Assembly (NCBI GenBank): GCA_000437915.1
Contig: FR900998.1
Location: 30,876 to 54,127 of the forward strand
Source: Subdoligranulum sp. CAG:314
GTDB lineage: Bacteria; Bacillota; Clostridia; Christensenellales; CAG-314
Direction: 5' to 3'
Length of the DNA stretch: 23,252 bases
The position numbers and the translations under genes were made by a program. Below are positions 8,295-13,411 of this stretch, one piece after another. The notes beneath the pieces were generated by a model. That model was not told the DNA's origin, did not search any database, and saw only the letters and a list, made by a program, of their open reading frames with translations. Position 1 is the stretch's first letter. Each line of letters starts with the position of its first letter.

Positions 8295-8327
8295 TTAACG
8301 AATTTCCTTTTTTATATTTTTTACGGC

Positions 8328-8368
8328 TTATGCCCGACTAGGCTCGAATTGAAAAAGTGTAGGCATAA
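8328..8368 (-). other. Leader hairpin in front of oadA
   Basis: TTATGCC (8328-8334) pairs with GGCATAA (8362-8368), a 7-base-pair stem around 27 bases, ending about 34 bases before the oadA start codon. It would lie in the mRNA leader if transcription starts from the upstream promoter. Function unknown. Confidence 0.4.
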
Positions 8369-8369
8369 A

Positions 8370-8381
8370 CTATAATTATAG
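8370..8381. promoter_or_regulatory. Palindromic -10 box upstream of oadA
   Basis: CTATAATTATAG is a perfect 12-base palindrome containing TATAAT on both strands. On the minus strand a start about 75 bases before oadA is possible, but the -35 position reads AAAAAA, so this promoter would need an activator. The repeat modules beginning 30 bases further upstream could hold that activator's site. Confidence 0.4.
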
Positions 8382-8410
8382 CGAATTAAGGTTGAAATTT
8401 TTTATAAATA

Positions 8411-8509
8411 TGAATTTTATTCATATTTTTGCCTTTCTTTCAAGGGCAAAAGCTGCAAAAAACATGAATAAAATTCAGGTTTTGCGCCTTGAAAGGGCAT
8501 AAAGCAGCT
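8411..8509. repeat. Doubled three-module inverted repeat upstream of oadA
   Basis: Three modules occur twice in the same order, and each second copy is the exact reverse complement of the first: A 8411-8424 (TGAATTTTATTCAT) and 8464-8477; B 8437-8445 (CTTTCAAGG) and 8487-8495; C 8451-8456 (AGCTGC) and 8504-8509. The offsets are 53, 50 and 53 bases. Each module is also nearly palindromic, so the array may have arisen as a tandem duplication of about 53 bases made of dyad sites. As DNA it could bind a regulator twice on one helix face; as RNA the modules would form interleaved pairings. Confidence 0.75.
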
Positions 8510-8532
8510 CAAAGCCAATCTCAACCAATATT

Positions 8533-8560
8533 ATTTTAACAAATAAAAATTCAATGTCAA
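8533..8560 (-). promoter_or_regulatory. Upstream promoter of the oad operon
   Basis: On the minus strand, a perfect TTGACA (8560-8555), 16-base spacer, and TAAAAT (8538-8533). Starting near 8526 it would give a leader of about 230 bases that includes the whole doubled module array and the 8328-8368 hairpin. This is the best sigma-A match in the region and a better candidate than the palindromic -10 at 8370. Confidence 0.6.
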
Positions 8561-8685
8561 CGGAAATGTATAGCTTGCTGAAAAGAAATTTTTTTGTATG
8601 CGGTTATAACTAAAATTTATCGACTTTGAAAACGCGGCGTTTGGCTTTTCCGTGTCGGCGGGCATAGTATAAAGAGGGAGGATAT

Positions 8686-9483
8686 ATGAACGAGAACGTC
8701 TGGCAGGCGCTGCTCTTTTCCGCGATAGCCGGACTTTCTACCGGTATAGGCAGCTTGATAGCGCTGTTTGCCAAAAAGAGCAACAAAACCTTTTTGTCCG
8801 TCAGCTTGGGATTTTCCGCGGGGGTTATGATATACGTCTGCTTTGCGGAGCTGTTTAAAAATTCTCAGGAAATGCTCGCCGCAAGCTTCGGACAGGTAAA
8901 GGGTGCGATTTTTTCGGCTGTTTCGCTGTTTTGCGGCATTGCGGCAGTCATGCTGATAGAGGGGCTTTTGCCCGAAAAGGAAAAAAAGGAGTTTGGCGGG
9001 GAGATTTGCGATGAGGAGAAAAAACGCAAGCGTCTGCTCAGGTCGGGGATATTTACGGCGCTTACCATTGCCGTGCACAATCTTCCGGAGGGGCTTGCGA
9101 CCTTTGTTTCCGCGCTTGACAATCCCAAGCTTGCCGTGCCGGTGGTTGCTGCCGTCGCCATACACAACATTCCGGAGGGAATCGCCGTGTCCACGCCCGT
9201 GTTTTTTGCGACGGGGAGCAGGAGCAAGGCTTTCTGGTACTCTTTTCTGTCTGGACTTGCCGAGCCGCTGGGGGCGATTGCGGGTTATCTGATGCTTATG
9301 CCCATTCTCAACGAAACGGTGTTCGGCGTTCTGTACGGAGCGGTTGCGGGAATCATGCTTTACATAGCGCTTGCGGAGCTTTTGCCGTCGGCACACGAGC
9401 AGTCGCCGAAAAAGTTTGCGGTAAACGCGGGGCTTGTTGCGGGTATGCTGATAATGGCGATAAGCCTGATTTTGTTTATGTAA
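8686..9483 (+). CDS. zupT: ZIP family divalent metal importer (ZupT-like)
   Basis: 265 residues, eight predicted helices, with the two signature metal-binding helices: HNLPEG (His131, Asn132, Glu135) and HNIPEG (His160, Asn161, Glu164), followed by SGLAEPLGA in the next helix. A charged cytoplasmic loop (EKEKKEF to EEKKRKR, about 97-118) sits between the third and fourth helices as in ZupT proteins. ZIP proteins bring Zn2+, and often Fe2+ or Mn2+, into the cytoplasm. GAGGGAGG just before the ATG at 8686 sets the start. It is divergent from the oad operon across a 390-base region and is followed by its own terminator, so it is probably a single-gene unit. No Zur-like operator was recognised. 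Confidence 0.92.
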   Translation: MNENVWQALLFSAIAGLSTGIGSLIALFAKKSNKTFLSVSLGFSAGVMIYVCFAELFKNSQEMLAASFGQVKGAIFSAVSLFCGIAAVMLIEGLLPEKEKKEFGGEICDEEKKRKRLLRSGIFTALTIAVHNLPEGLATFVSALDNPKLAVPVVAAVAIHNIPEGIAVSTPVFFATGSRSKAFWYSFLSGLAEPLGAIAGYLMLMPILNETVFGVLYGAVAGIMLYIALAELLPSAHEQSPKKFAVNAGLVAGMLIMAISLILFM

Positions 9484-9492
9484 ATGCAACAA

Positions 9493-9522
9493 AAAACGCG
9501 CGGAAGCCGCGCGTTTTGTTTT
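9493..9522 (+). terminator. Terminator of the ZIP gene
   Basis: AAAACGCGCGG (9493-9503) pairs with CCGCGCGTTTT (9507-9517) across a 3-base loop, with a T-rich tail (GTTTTT). It sits between convergent genes and could work on both strands. Confidence 0.9.
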
Positions 9523-9535
9523 TAAATTTATTTTT

Positions 9536-10048
9536 TCAAATTATGTTGATTTGGCAGGCGCGCATGGCTTCTATGGCGTTTCTGTGCCGCTCGGGAGTGA
9601 CTCCCGCGCAGCAGCTTTCCACGACGTTTATTTCCGCTTCGGGTAAAAACGCTTTTAGCAAAAGCGCGTTTGAAATCACGCAGATGTCTGTGCAGACGCC
9701 TACGAGGTCTATGCAGTCGAATTGATTGTCAAGCGCGTACTGCGCAAGCAGCAGACTGCCGAAAGTGTATTTGTCGAATACGTTTTGGACATAATCCGAC
9801 AGAGCTTCGGCGATTTGCCAACCCTTTGTGTTTTTGACGCAATGGGGCACGGGCAGTTTTCGCCCCTCCTGAGTCTGCGCATAGTTTTCGTCGTGAGTGT
9901 CGCGGGTGAAAACTATTTCGGCGCCCTGTTCGTCCGCGCGTTTTACGTACTCCGCGACTGCCGGCAAAATTTTTTCCGTATCCGAGTTTGAAAGCGCGCC
10001 GCAGATGAAATCGTTTTGCATATCTATGACTGCCACCAATTTTTTCAT
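9536..10048 (-). CDS. Nicotinamidase/isochorismatase-type cysteine hydrolase
   Basis: 170 residues from the ATG at 10048 (GGGAG 7 bases upstream; longer starts lack a ribosome site). The catalytic triad of the superfamily is visible: Asp9 in VIDMQNDF, Lys93 in FDKYTFGS and Cys123 in VCTDICV. Asp50 and His52 in TRDTHDENY mark the metal site, although the second histidine of classical PncA (DxHxxxH) is not obvious. Members hydrolyse nicotinamide to nicotinate for NAD salvage or act on related amides and isochorismate. The HC-x-TKGW segment is typical of the clostridial branch annotated as cysteine hydrolase, for which the substrate is mostly untested, so I do not assign pncA. It converges with the ZIP gene. 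Confidence 0.85.
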   Translation of the reverse strand: MKKLVAVIDMQNDFICGALSNSDTEKILPAVAEYVKRADEQGAEIVFTRDTHDENYAQTQEGRKLPVPHCVKNTKGWQIAEALSDYVQNVFDKYTFGSLLLAQYALDNQFDCIDLVGVCTDICVISNALLLKAFLPEAEINVVESCCAGVTPERHRNAIEAMRACQINII

Positions 10049-10065
10049 GCTTTTTCTCCCGCAAC

Positions 10066-10094
10066 AGGATAGCACAAATTCGGAAATTTGTCTA
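10066..10094 (-). promoter_or_regulatory. Possible promoter of the cysteine hydrolase gene
   Basis: On the minus strand TAGACA (10094-10089), 17-base spacer, TATCCT (10071-10066). Both boxes deviate from consensus and the leader would be only about 12 bases. Confidence 0.3.
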
Positions 10095-10120
10095 TTTTTA
10101 AAATTATGCGTTTCAAAGAT

Positions 10121-10150
10121 TTAACATTTTTTGCGGGAGTGTGCTATAAT
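10121..10150 (+). promoter_or_regulatory. Sigma-A promoter of the DUF308-type gene
   Basis: TTAACA (10121-10126), an 18-base spacer and a perfect TATAAT (10145-10150). The start site would be near 10157, about 27 bases before the ATG. Confidence 0.7.
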
Positions 10151-10183
10151 CAAAACTAATTTTCAAGAGCAACGGAGATTATT

Positions 10184-10795
10184 ATGCGAATATTTAAAAA
10201 ACTCAAAGTACAGTCTGTCGTCGTTTCATTGCTTTATCTTGTTCTCGGCATTTGTCTGCTTGCCGTGCCCGACGCCGCGAAACGTACCGTTTGTTATTTT
10301 GCGGGAGCCATGCTCATTGTCAGCGGTTTGGTGCAGATAATAAATTATTTTTTGTATTCGGTGGTTCGTTTCGGTTTTCTGTGGGGAATCATCGACGTTT
10401 TCGCGGGTATTTTTATTGTCAGCTCGGCGGATATATTCGCACAGACGGAAATTTTCGCTCTGCTTTTCGGCATTCTGTTGGTCGGGAAAAGCATTTTCGA
10501 GTTTCAGACGGCTGCGGACATGAAGAGGTTCGGCGTAAAATTCTGGTGGGCGGAAACGGCGTACGCGGCGCTGCTTCTTGTCTTGGGAGTGGTGCTGCTG
10601 TTCGACCCCTTCGGAGCTGAAAGGGCGTTGTTTGTTTATCTCGGCGTGTGTTCTCTGCTTAACGGTATTTTGGGCTTTGCGGTTAACTTTTTTGTTTCCG
10701 GAAAGATTAAAAAGGTAAAACATACGGTGGTGCGGGAGCTGGACAGCGACCAATTCGAATTGAGAGACGCGCCGGAGGAGTCCGACGGCGATTGA
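10184..10795 (+). CDS. DUF308 / HdeD-like six-helix membrane protein
   Basis: 203 residues with six hydrophobic helices in three pairs (about 11-30, 36-58, 65-82, 86-104, 121-141 and 147-171), short loops, and a charged C-terminal tail (ELDSDQFELRDAPEESDGD). The repeated small-residue pattern, with phrases such as GAMLIVSGLVQIINYF and LLFGILLVGKSIFEF, is that of the DUF308 (HdeD-like) family. In E. coli HdeD is linked to acid resistance at high cell density; for clostridial members the function is not known. The ATG at 10184 follows GGAG by 6-7 bases and a good promoter. It is followed by a long gene-poor region, so it is a single-gene unit with no obvious terminator directly after it. Confidence 0.75.
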   Translation: MRIFKKLKVQSVVVSLLYLVLGICLLAVPDAAKRTVCYFAGAMLIVSGLVQIINYFLYSVVRFGFLWGIIDVFAGIFIVSSADIFAQTEIFALLFGILLVGKSIFEFQTAADMKRFGVKFWWAETAYAALLLVLGVVLLFDPFGAERALFVYLGVCSLLNGILGFAVNFFVSGKIKKVKHTVVRELDSDQFELRDAPEESDGD

Positions 10796-10848
10796 CGGGG
10801 CGACGACGGGCTTGAATAAAGCTGTCTTTTATTGTTTAAAATGTGTGT

Positions 10849-10944
10849 TATAAGCGCAGGCGGCGGGCGTTGGAGAAGCAAAACGCAAAAAGAGGAAGCT
10901 CTTTGCGCCGCCTGTTGGCCGTCAAACACGTTTTTCTCAGGCGG
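10849..10944 (+). ncRNA. Candidate structured RNA with alternative pairing
   Basis: In a 367-base gap with no convincing gene. A 9-pair stem, CAGGCGGCG (10857-10865) with CGCCGCCTG (10906-10914), encloses two hairpins: GCGTT/AACGC (10867-10871 and 10882-10886) and AAAGAG/CTCTTT (10889-10894 and 10899-10904, GAAG loop). This is a compact three-way junction. A second CAGGCGG at 10938-10944 can also pair with 10908-10914 and would compete with the first stem. A TATAAG at 10849-10854 could be a -10 box, with no clear -35. It may be a small RNA, or the 3' region of the DUF308 transcript. I could not match it to a known RNA family. Confidence 0.4.
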
Positions 10945-11022
10945 ATTAATCGGCAAAAAGATTGAGTTAAGCAAACTCCGTCAAATTGTTTGCTTTTAAA
11001 CTCGGCAACCTGCGCCGCAGCG

Positions 11023-11051
11023 TTGACAAAACAGCGTCGTTTTGTTAAAAT
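11023..11051 (+). promoter_or_regulatory. Strong sigma-A promoter upstream of tRNA-Ser
   Basis: Perfect TTGACA (11023-11028), 17-base spacer, TAAAAT (11046-11051). The predicted start near 11058 leaves about 105 bases of leader before the tRNA, which contains one hairpin (ATATGC 11068-11073 with GCATAT 11086-11091). The spacer itself carries an inverted repeat (ACAAAAC/GTTTTGT) overlapping the -35 box. Confidence 0.75.
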
Positions 11052-11162
11052 AAACGCATGTCGAGCAATATGCGGTAACGGTGTTGCATATCGAAAAGTA
11101 AAGTTTGGTTCCGCAGCCGTTTAAATCGAAAGATTGCGCAGCTTTTTTGAAATTAATATTAC

Positions 11163-11251
11163 GGAGGCATATCGAAGCGGTCACAACGAGGCGGTCTTGA
11201 AAACCGTTTGCCCGCAAGGGCACGGGGGTTCGAATCCCTCTGCCTCCGCCA
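11163..11251 (+). tRNA. tRNA-Ser (anticodon TGA)
   Basis: Cloverleaf read directly: acceptor GGAGGCA (11163-11169) with TGCCTCC (11241-11247); D arm TCG...CGA; anticodon stem GCGGT/ACCGT with loop CTTGAAA, anticodon TGA; a long variable arm (TTGCCCGCAAGGGCA) as required for serine; T arm with GGTTCGAATCC. The discriminator base is G at 11248 and CCA (11249-11251) is encoded. It decodes UCA and probably other UCN codons. Confidence 0.97.
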
Positions 11252-11255
11252 AAAA

Positions 11256-11292
11256 CAAAGGAAAGGGCGCGTCTTGCGTCCTTTCTTTATTT
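11256..11292 (+). terminator. Likely terminator after tRNA-Ser
   Basis: An imperfect stem (AAAGGAAAGGGCGCG with CGTCCTTTCTTT) followed by a T-rich ATTTATTT tail, starting 4 bases after the encoded CCA. Position fits, but the pairing has bulges. Confidence 0.5.
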
Positions 11293-11397
11293 ATCTACTT
11301 CGCGTAAGCTCCCTGCTACTTGCCTTTAAAAGTGCGCCCTCCGCAACACTTCTGCTCGATTTCGAAGTATTTTTATCATGAAAATCCAAAGCAACCT

Positions 11398-11432
11398 AAA
11401 TCAAATGCTCCGTTTGGGCTGTTTGATTTTTT
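11398..11432 (+). terminator. Second terminator-like hairpin
   Basis: AAATCAAA (11398-11405) pairs with TTTGATTT (11422-11429) and the arm runs into six T (11427-11432). It is 150 bases after the tRNA and has no gene directly before it on this strand, so it may be a back-up stop or a relic of a lost gene. Confidence 0.5.
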
Positions 11433-11442
11433 CGTCATTTTG

Positions 11443-11523
11443 CCGATTTATACGAAATCGGAAAAATGCCAAGCATTTCGCGGCGCGACAGTTTTAATTT
11501 AATCGGGTATTCGCCGCAGCGGC
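11443..11523. repeat. Three short hairpins in the gap before the methyltransferase
   Basis: CCGATTT/AAATCGG (11443-11461), AAATGC/GCATTT (11464-11478) and GCCGC/GCGGC (11513-11523). The 359-base gap 11252-11610 holds these, two terminator-like hairpins and the methyltransferase promoter. No gene was seen. Confidence 0.45.
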
Positions 11524-11562
11524 AATTACTTTTTTATATTTATGTAATTATATTGCAAACGC

Positions 11563-11591
11563 TTGATCTGTTTTCTTTTTTATGTTATAAT
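11563..11591 (+). promoter_or_regulatory. Sigma-A promoter of the DNA methyltransferase
   Basis: TTGATC (11563-11568), 17-base spacer, perfect TATAAT (11586-11591). Start near 11598, about 13 bases before the ATG, so the leader is very short and the ribosome site (AGAAGTGA) is weak. Confidence 0.7.
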
Positions 11592-11610
11592 ATCATTGCA
11601 GAAGTGAATT

Positions 11611-12396
11611 ATGGAAATAAATAAAGTTTACAATGACGACATAATGAATATATTGAAAGCTTTGCCGGACAATGCCATTGATATGATTTATAGCGATCCC
11701 GATTATAACGTCGGCATGAAGTATAACGGCAAATCATATACAAAAACTTTTGCCGAATACATTGATTGGTATATAGAGTTGGCAAAAGAATCATTGAGAG
11801 TTTTGAAGCCTGACGGCAATATGTTTTTTATAAATTATCCTAAACAAAACGCATATTTAAGGGTAAAATTTTTAGACGAACATTGTTATAGTGTTTTTGA
11901 TTACGTTTGGGTTTACAATACCAATGTGGGGCACTCGCCGAAGAAATTCACCACCGCCCACAGAAGTATATTACACTGCACAAAATCAAAAGAAAACAAA
12001 TGGTACAAAGCACAAGTGGCGGAGCCCTATAAAAACCCAACGGATAAGCGTATAAAACAAAATATAGCCAACGGAAGTTGCGGCAGAATGCCTTACTCGT
12101 GGCTATATTACGATTTGGTCAAAAACGTTTCAAAAGATAAAACAATGCACTCTTGTCAAATTCCCAAAAAGCTAGTCGAAAAACTGATTTTGGCGAGCAC
12201 ACGACCGAATGACACAATTTTAATTCATTTTGGCGGTTCCGGCGGTGAAATTATTCAGGCAAAAGAATTGGGCAGAAATTTCATTAGCGCGGAACTTGAC
12301 TCAAAATACGTTGATTTAATCAATGACAGATTAAACAATAACGGGCAAATCGGCGAACAATTTAAATTGAAATTCAACAAGCAATCAGAGCTGTAA
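11611..12396 (+). CDS. Beta-class DNA methyltransferase (N6-adenine or N4-cytosine) with DPDY motif
   Basis: 261 residues. The motif order is beta class: the catalytic motif IV comes first (SDPDYNVG, residues 28-35) and the SAM-binding motif I last (HFGGSGGE, 206-213, then GRNFISAELD). Between them lies a target-recognition stretch with KFTTAHRSILHCTKSK (112-127). Motif IV is usually DPPY or NPPY (D/N/S-P-P-Y/F/W); here the second proline is Asp31. Motif I is FGGSGG rather than FxGSGT but keeps the FxGxG core. Such enzymes methylate a short DNA word, either as the protective half of a restriction system or alone. The gene is clearly more AT-rich than its neighbours, suggesting acquisition. 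Its end overlaps, tail to tail, by 12 bases with the convergent gene described next. Methyltransferase family: sure; target site and base: unknown. Confidence 0.88.
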   Translation: MEINKVYNDDIMNILKALPDNAIDMIYSDPDYNVGMKYNGKSYTKTFAEYIDWYIELAKESLRVLKPDGNMFFINYPKQNAYLRVKFLDEHCYSVFDYVWVYNTNVGHSPKKFTTAHRSILHCTKSKENKWYKAQVAEPYKNPTDKRIKQNIANGSCGRMPYSWLYYDLVKNVSKDKTMHSCQIPKKLVEKLILASTRPNDTILIHFGGSGGEIIQAKELGRNFISAELDSKYVDLINDRLNNNGQIGEQFKLKFNKQSEL

Positions 12397-13149
12397 AAAA
12401 GGATTTAACAGCTCTGCCAATTTCTTATTCGGCAACGGGTGAACGCCTCTTGTTCTTGAAAAGGTTTGAGCAACATTTATGACGATAGAGAAATCGATGT
12501 TTGCTTTATCATCTTTATGCAACAAAACCTCGTCTACAAATTCTTGAAAAAGAATCGGGATGGAAATGCAACTCAAAATAGTGTTTATCCTGCCCATTTT
12601 CGGTTTTTTGACGACAAAATTCAAGCCGTCGTTATTGGCGTGGGTTTTCATTTCGTCGTTCCAACCCAAAATATCCATAAAATGAATAAACGCCAAGATA
12701 TTCACATTTAAGTTGTTATGAATTGCGTCTGTTTGAATTTCCTGTATTTCGTTTAACATTTCAGTTGACGGCGAAAATCTCACTTTGCCTTGATTGTCGG
12801 TAAAATCGATTAAATATGCAACCCTGTACAAAATTGCGGAAAGTTTTTTATAATTGTCAAAACTTATTGCATTTCTCAATTTGCAAAGCAATTGCCAAAT
12901 ATCGGCAAATGAAAATTTAGTAAATAAATCTCCTACATTAGGGGACATATCGTTTAAATTCGGTTCTTTTCTGAAATATTCCTTGCCGGGCTTAAGAAAA
13001 TAAACTTCATTTCCGTCCGGCAGAGTATCTACAACAAATTTAACAGGTTGACAGGGATTGTCAAATTTAATATCCAACGCTTCCTGAATCCTGTTTTTTC
13101 TTTTTTCAATAAGTTCTTTCGGACAACCTTTTACTACTTTTGTTATCAT
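12385..13149 (-). CDS. Unrecognised protein, possible restriction partner of the methyltransferase
   Basis: 254 residues from the ATG at 13149, which has AAAGGG about 8 bases upstream; an earlier start at 13203 would overlap the -10 box and is not favoured. No signal peptide or membrane segment; a soluble, Asn/Lys/Asp-rich, mixed alpha-beta protein. I see no clear PD-(D/E)xK, HNH or GIY-YIG motif. Notable segments are FVVDTLPDGNEVYFLKPGKE (about 38-57), an aromatic, charged helical middle and RTRGVHPLPNKKLAELLNPF near the end. The convergent position, 12-base tail overlap and equally AT-rich composition tie it to the methyltransferase. Type II restriction enzymes often show no recognisable similarity, so a restriction endonuclease is the main guess, resting on context only. 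Another defence or regulatory role is possible. Confidence 0.6.
   Translation of the reverse strand: MITKVVKGCPKELIEKRKNRIQEALDIKFDNPCQPVKFVVDTLPDGNEVYFLKPGKEYFRKEPNLNDMSPNVGDLFTKFSFADIWQLLCKLRNAISFDNYKKLSAILYRVAYLIDFTDNQGKVRFSPSTEMLNEIQEIQTDAIHNNLNVNILAFIHFMDILGWNDEMKTHANNDGLNFVVKKPKMGRINTILSCISIPILFQEFVDEVLLHKDDKANIDFSIVINVAQTFSRTRGVHPLPNKKLAELLNPFLQL
12387..12415. repeat. Hairpin spanning the convergent gene ends
   Basis: AGAGCTGT (12387-12394) and ACAGCTCT (12408-12415) form a perfect 8-pair stem. It includes the overlapping stop region of both genes, so each mRNA can end in it; no clean T-run follows on either strand. Confidence 0.5.
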
Positions 13150-13176
13150 AGCCAATACCCTTTGTAAATTAAAAAC

Positions 13177-13182
13177 ATTATA
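13177..13182 (-). promoter_or_regulatory. -10 box of the putative restriction gene
   Basis: TATAAT on the minus strand (13182-13177). The -35 region is only T-rich (TTTTGT or TTTGTT). The start would be near 13170, giving a leader of about 20 bases. Confidence 0.5.
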
Positions 13183-13297
13183 ACACAAAAAACAATAAAA
13201 CAAAACAATAGAAGCATATGTAAAATTTATCCAAGGCGCTTATATAGCGCATAGGGGAAGATTTTAAAATATTATTTATGGTTCAACCGTGAGCGGG

Positions 13298-13315
13298 AAA
13301 AGGCGGGAGCCTTTT
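13298..13315. other. Hairpin in the 13150-13411 gap
   Basis: AAAAGGC (13298-13304) with GCCTTTT (13309-13315), loop GGGA. A weaker one, GCGCT/AGCGC, lies at about 13238-13252. The gap otherwise holds the two flanking promoters and no gene. Confidence 0.4.
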
Positions 13316-13329
13316 AAAGAAATATTTTG

Positions 13330-13358
13330 TTGTAAATTGCGACGGAATGTGATATAAT
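13330..13358 (+). promoter_or_regulatory. Promoter of the acyltransferase-like gene
   Basis: TTGTAA (13330-13335), 17-base spacer, perfect TATAAT (13353-13358); start near 13365. The leader contains the 13373-13395 hairpin. Confidence 0.65.
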
Positions 13359-13372
13359 AATACAACGCTTTT

Positions 13373-13395
13373 CTCCGTCGGTGTGACCGTCGGAG
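13373..13395 (+). promoter_or_regulatory. Leader hairpin before the acyltransferase-like gene
   Basis: CTCCGTCGG (13373-13381) pairs with CCGTCGGAG (13387-13395) with one central mismatch. It sits about 8 bases after the predicted start site and 16 bases before the ATG; the 3' arm holds the only GGAG near the gene. Confidence 0.5.
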
Positions 13396-13411
13396 TTAAG
13401 GCGCAGAAAAA

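Noticed and set aside
8411..8477. Arginine repressor (ArgR/AhrC) boxes upstream of oadA
   Set aside because: The two TGAAT-ATTCA dyads resemble ARG boxes, but the spacer is 3 bases instead of 4 and no arginine genes are near. Kept only as unknown dyads.
10857..10914. Known RNA such as 6S, SRP RNA, tmRNA or RNase P
   Set aside because: None of their conserved cores is present; the element is short with a three-way junction only.
13150..13411. A copy of the tRNA-Ser 3' end as an attachment site beyond the methyltransferase cassette
   Set aside because: GGTTCAACC at about 13280 shares only a few bases with the tRNA T arm; no convincing direct repeat exists.
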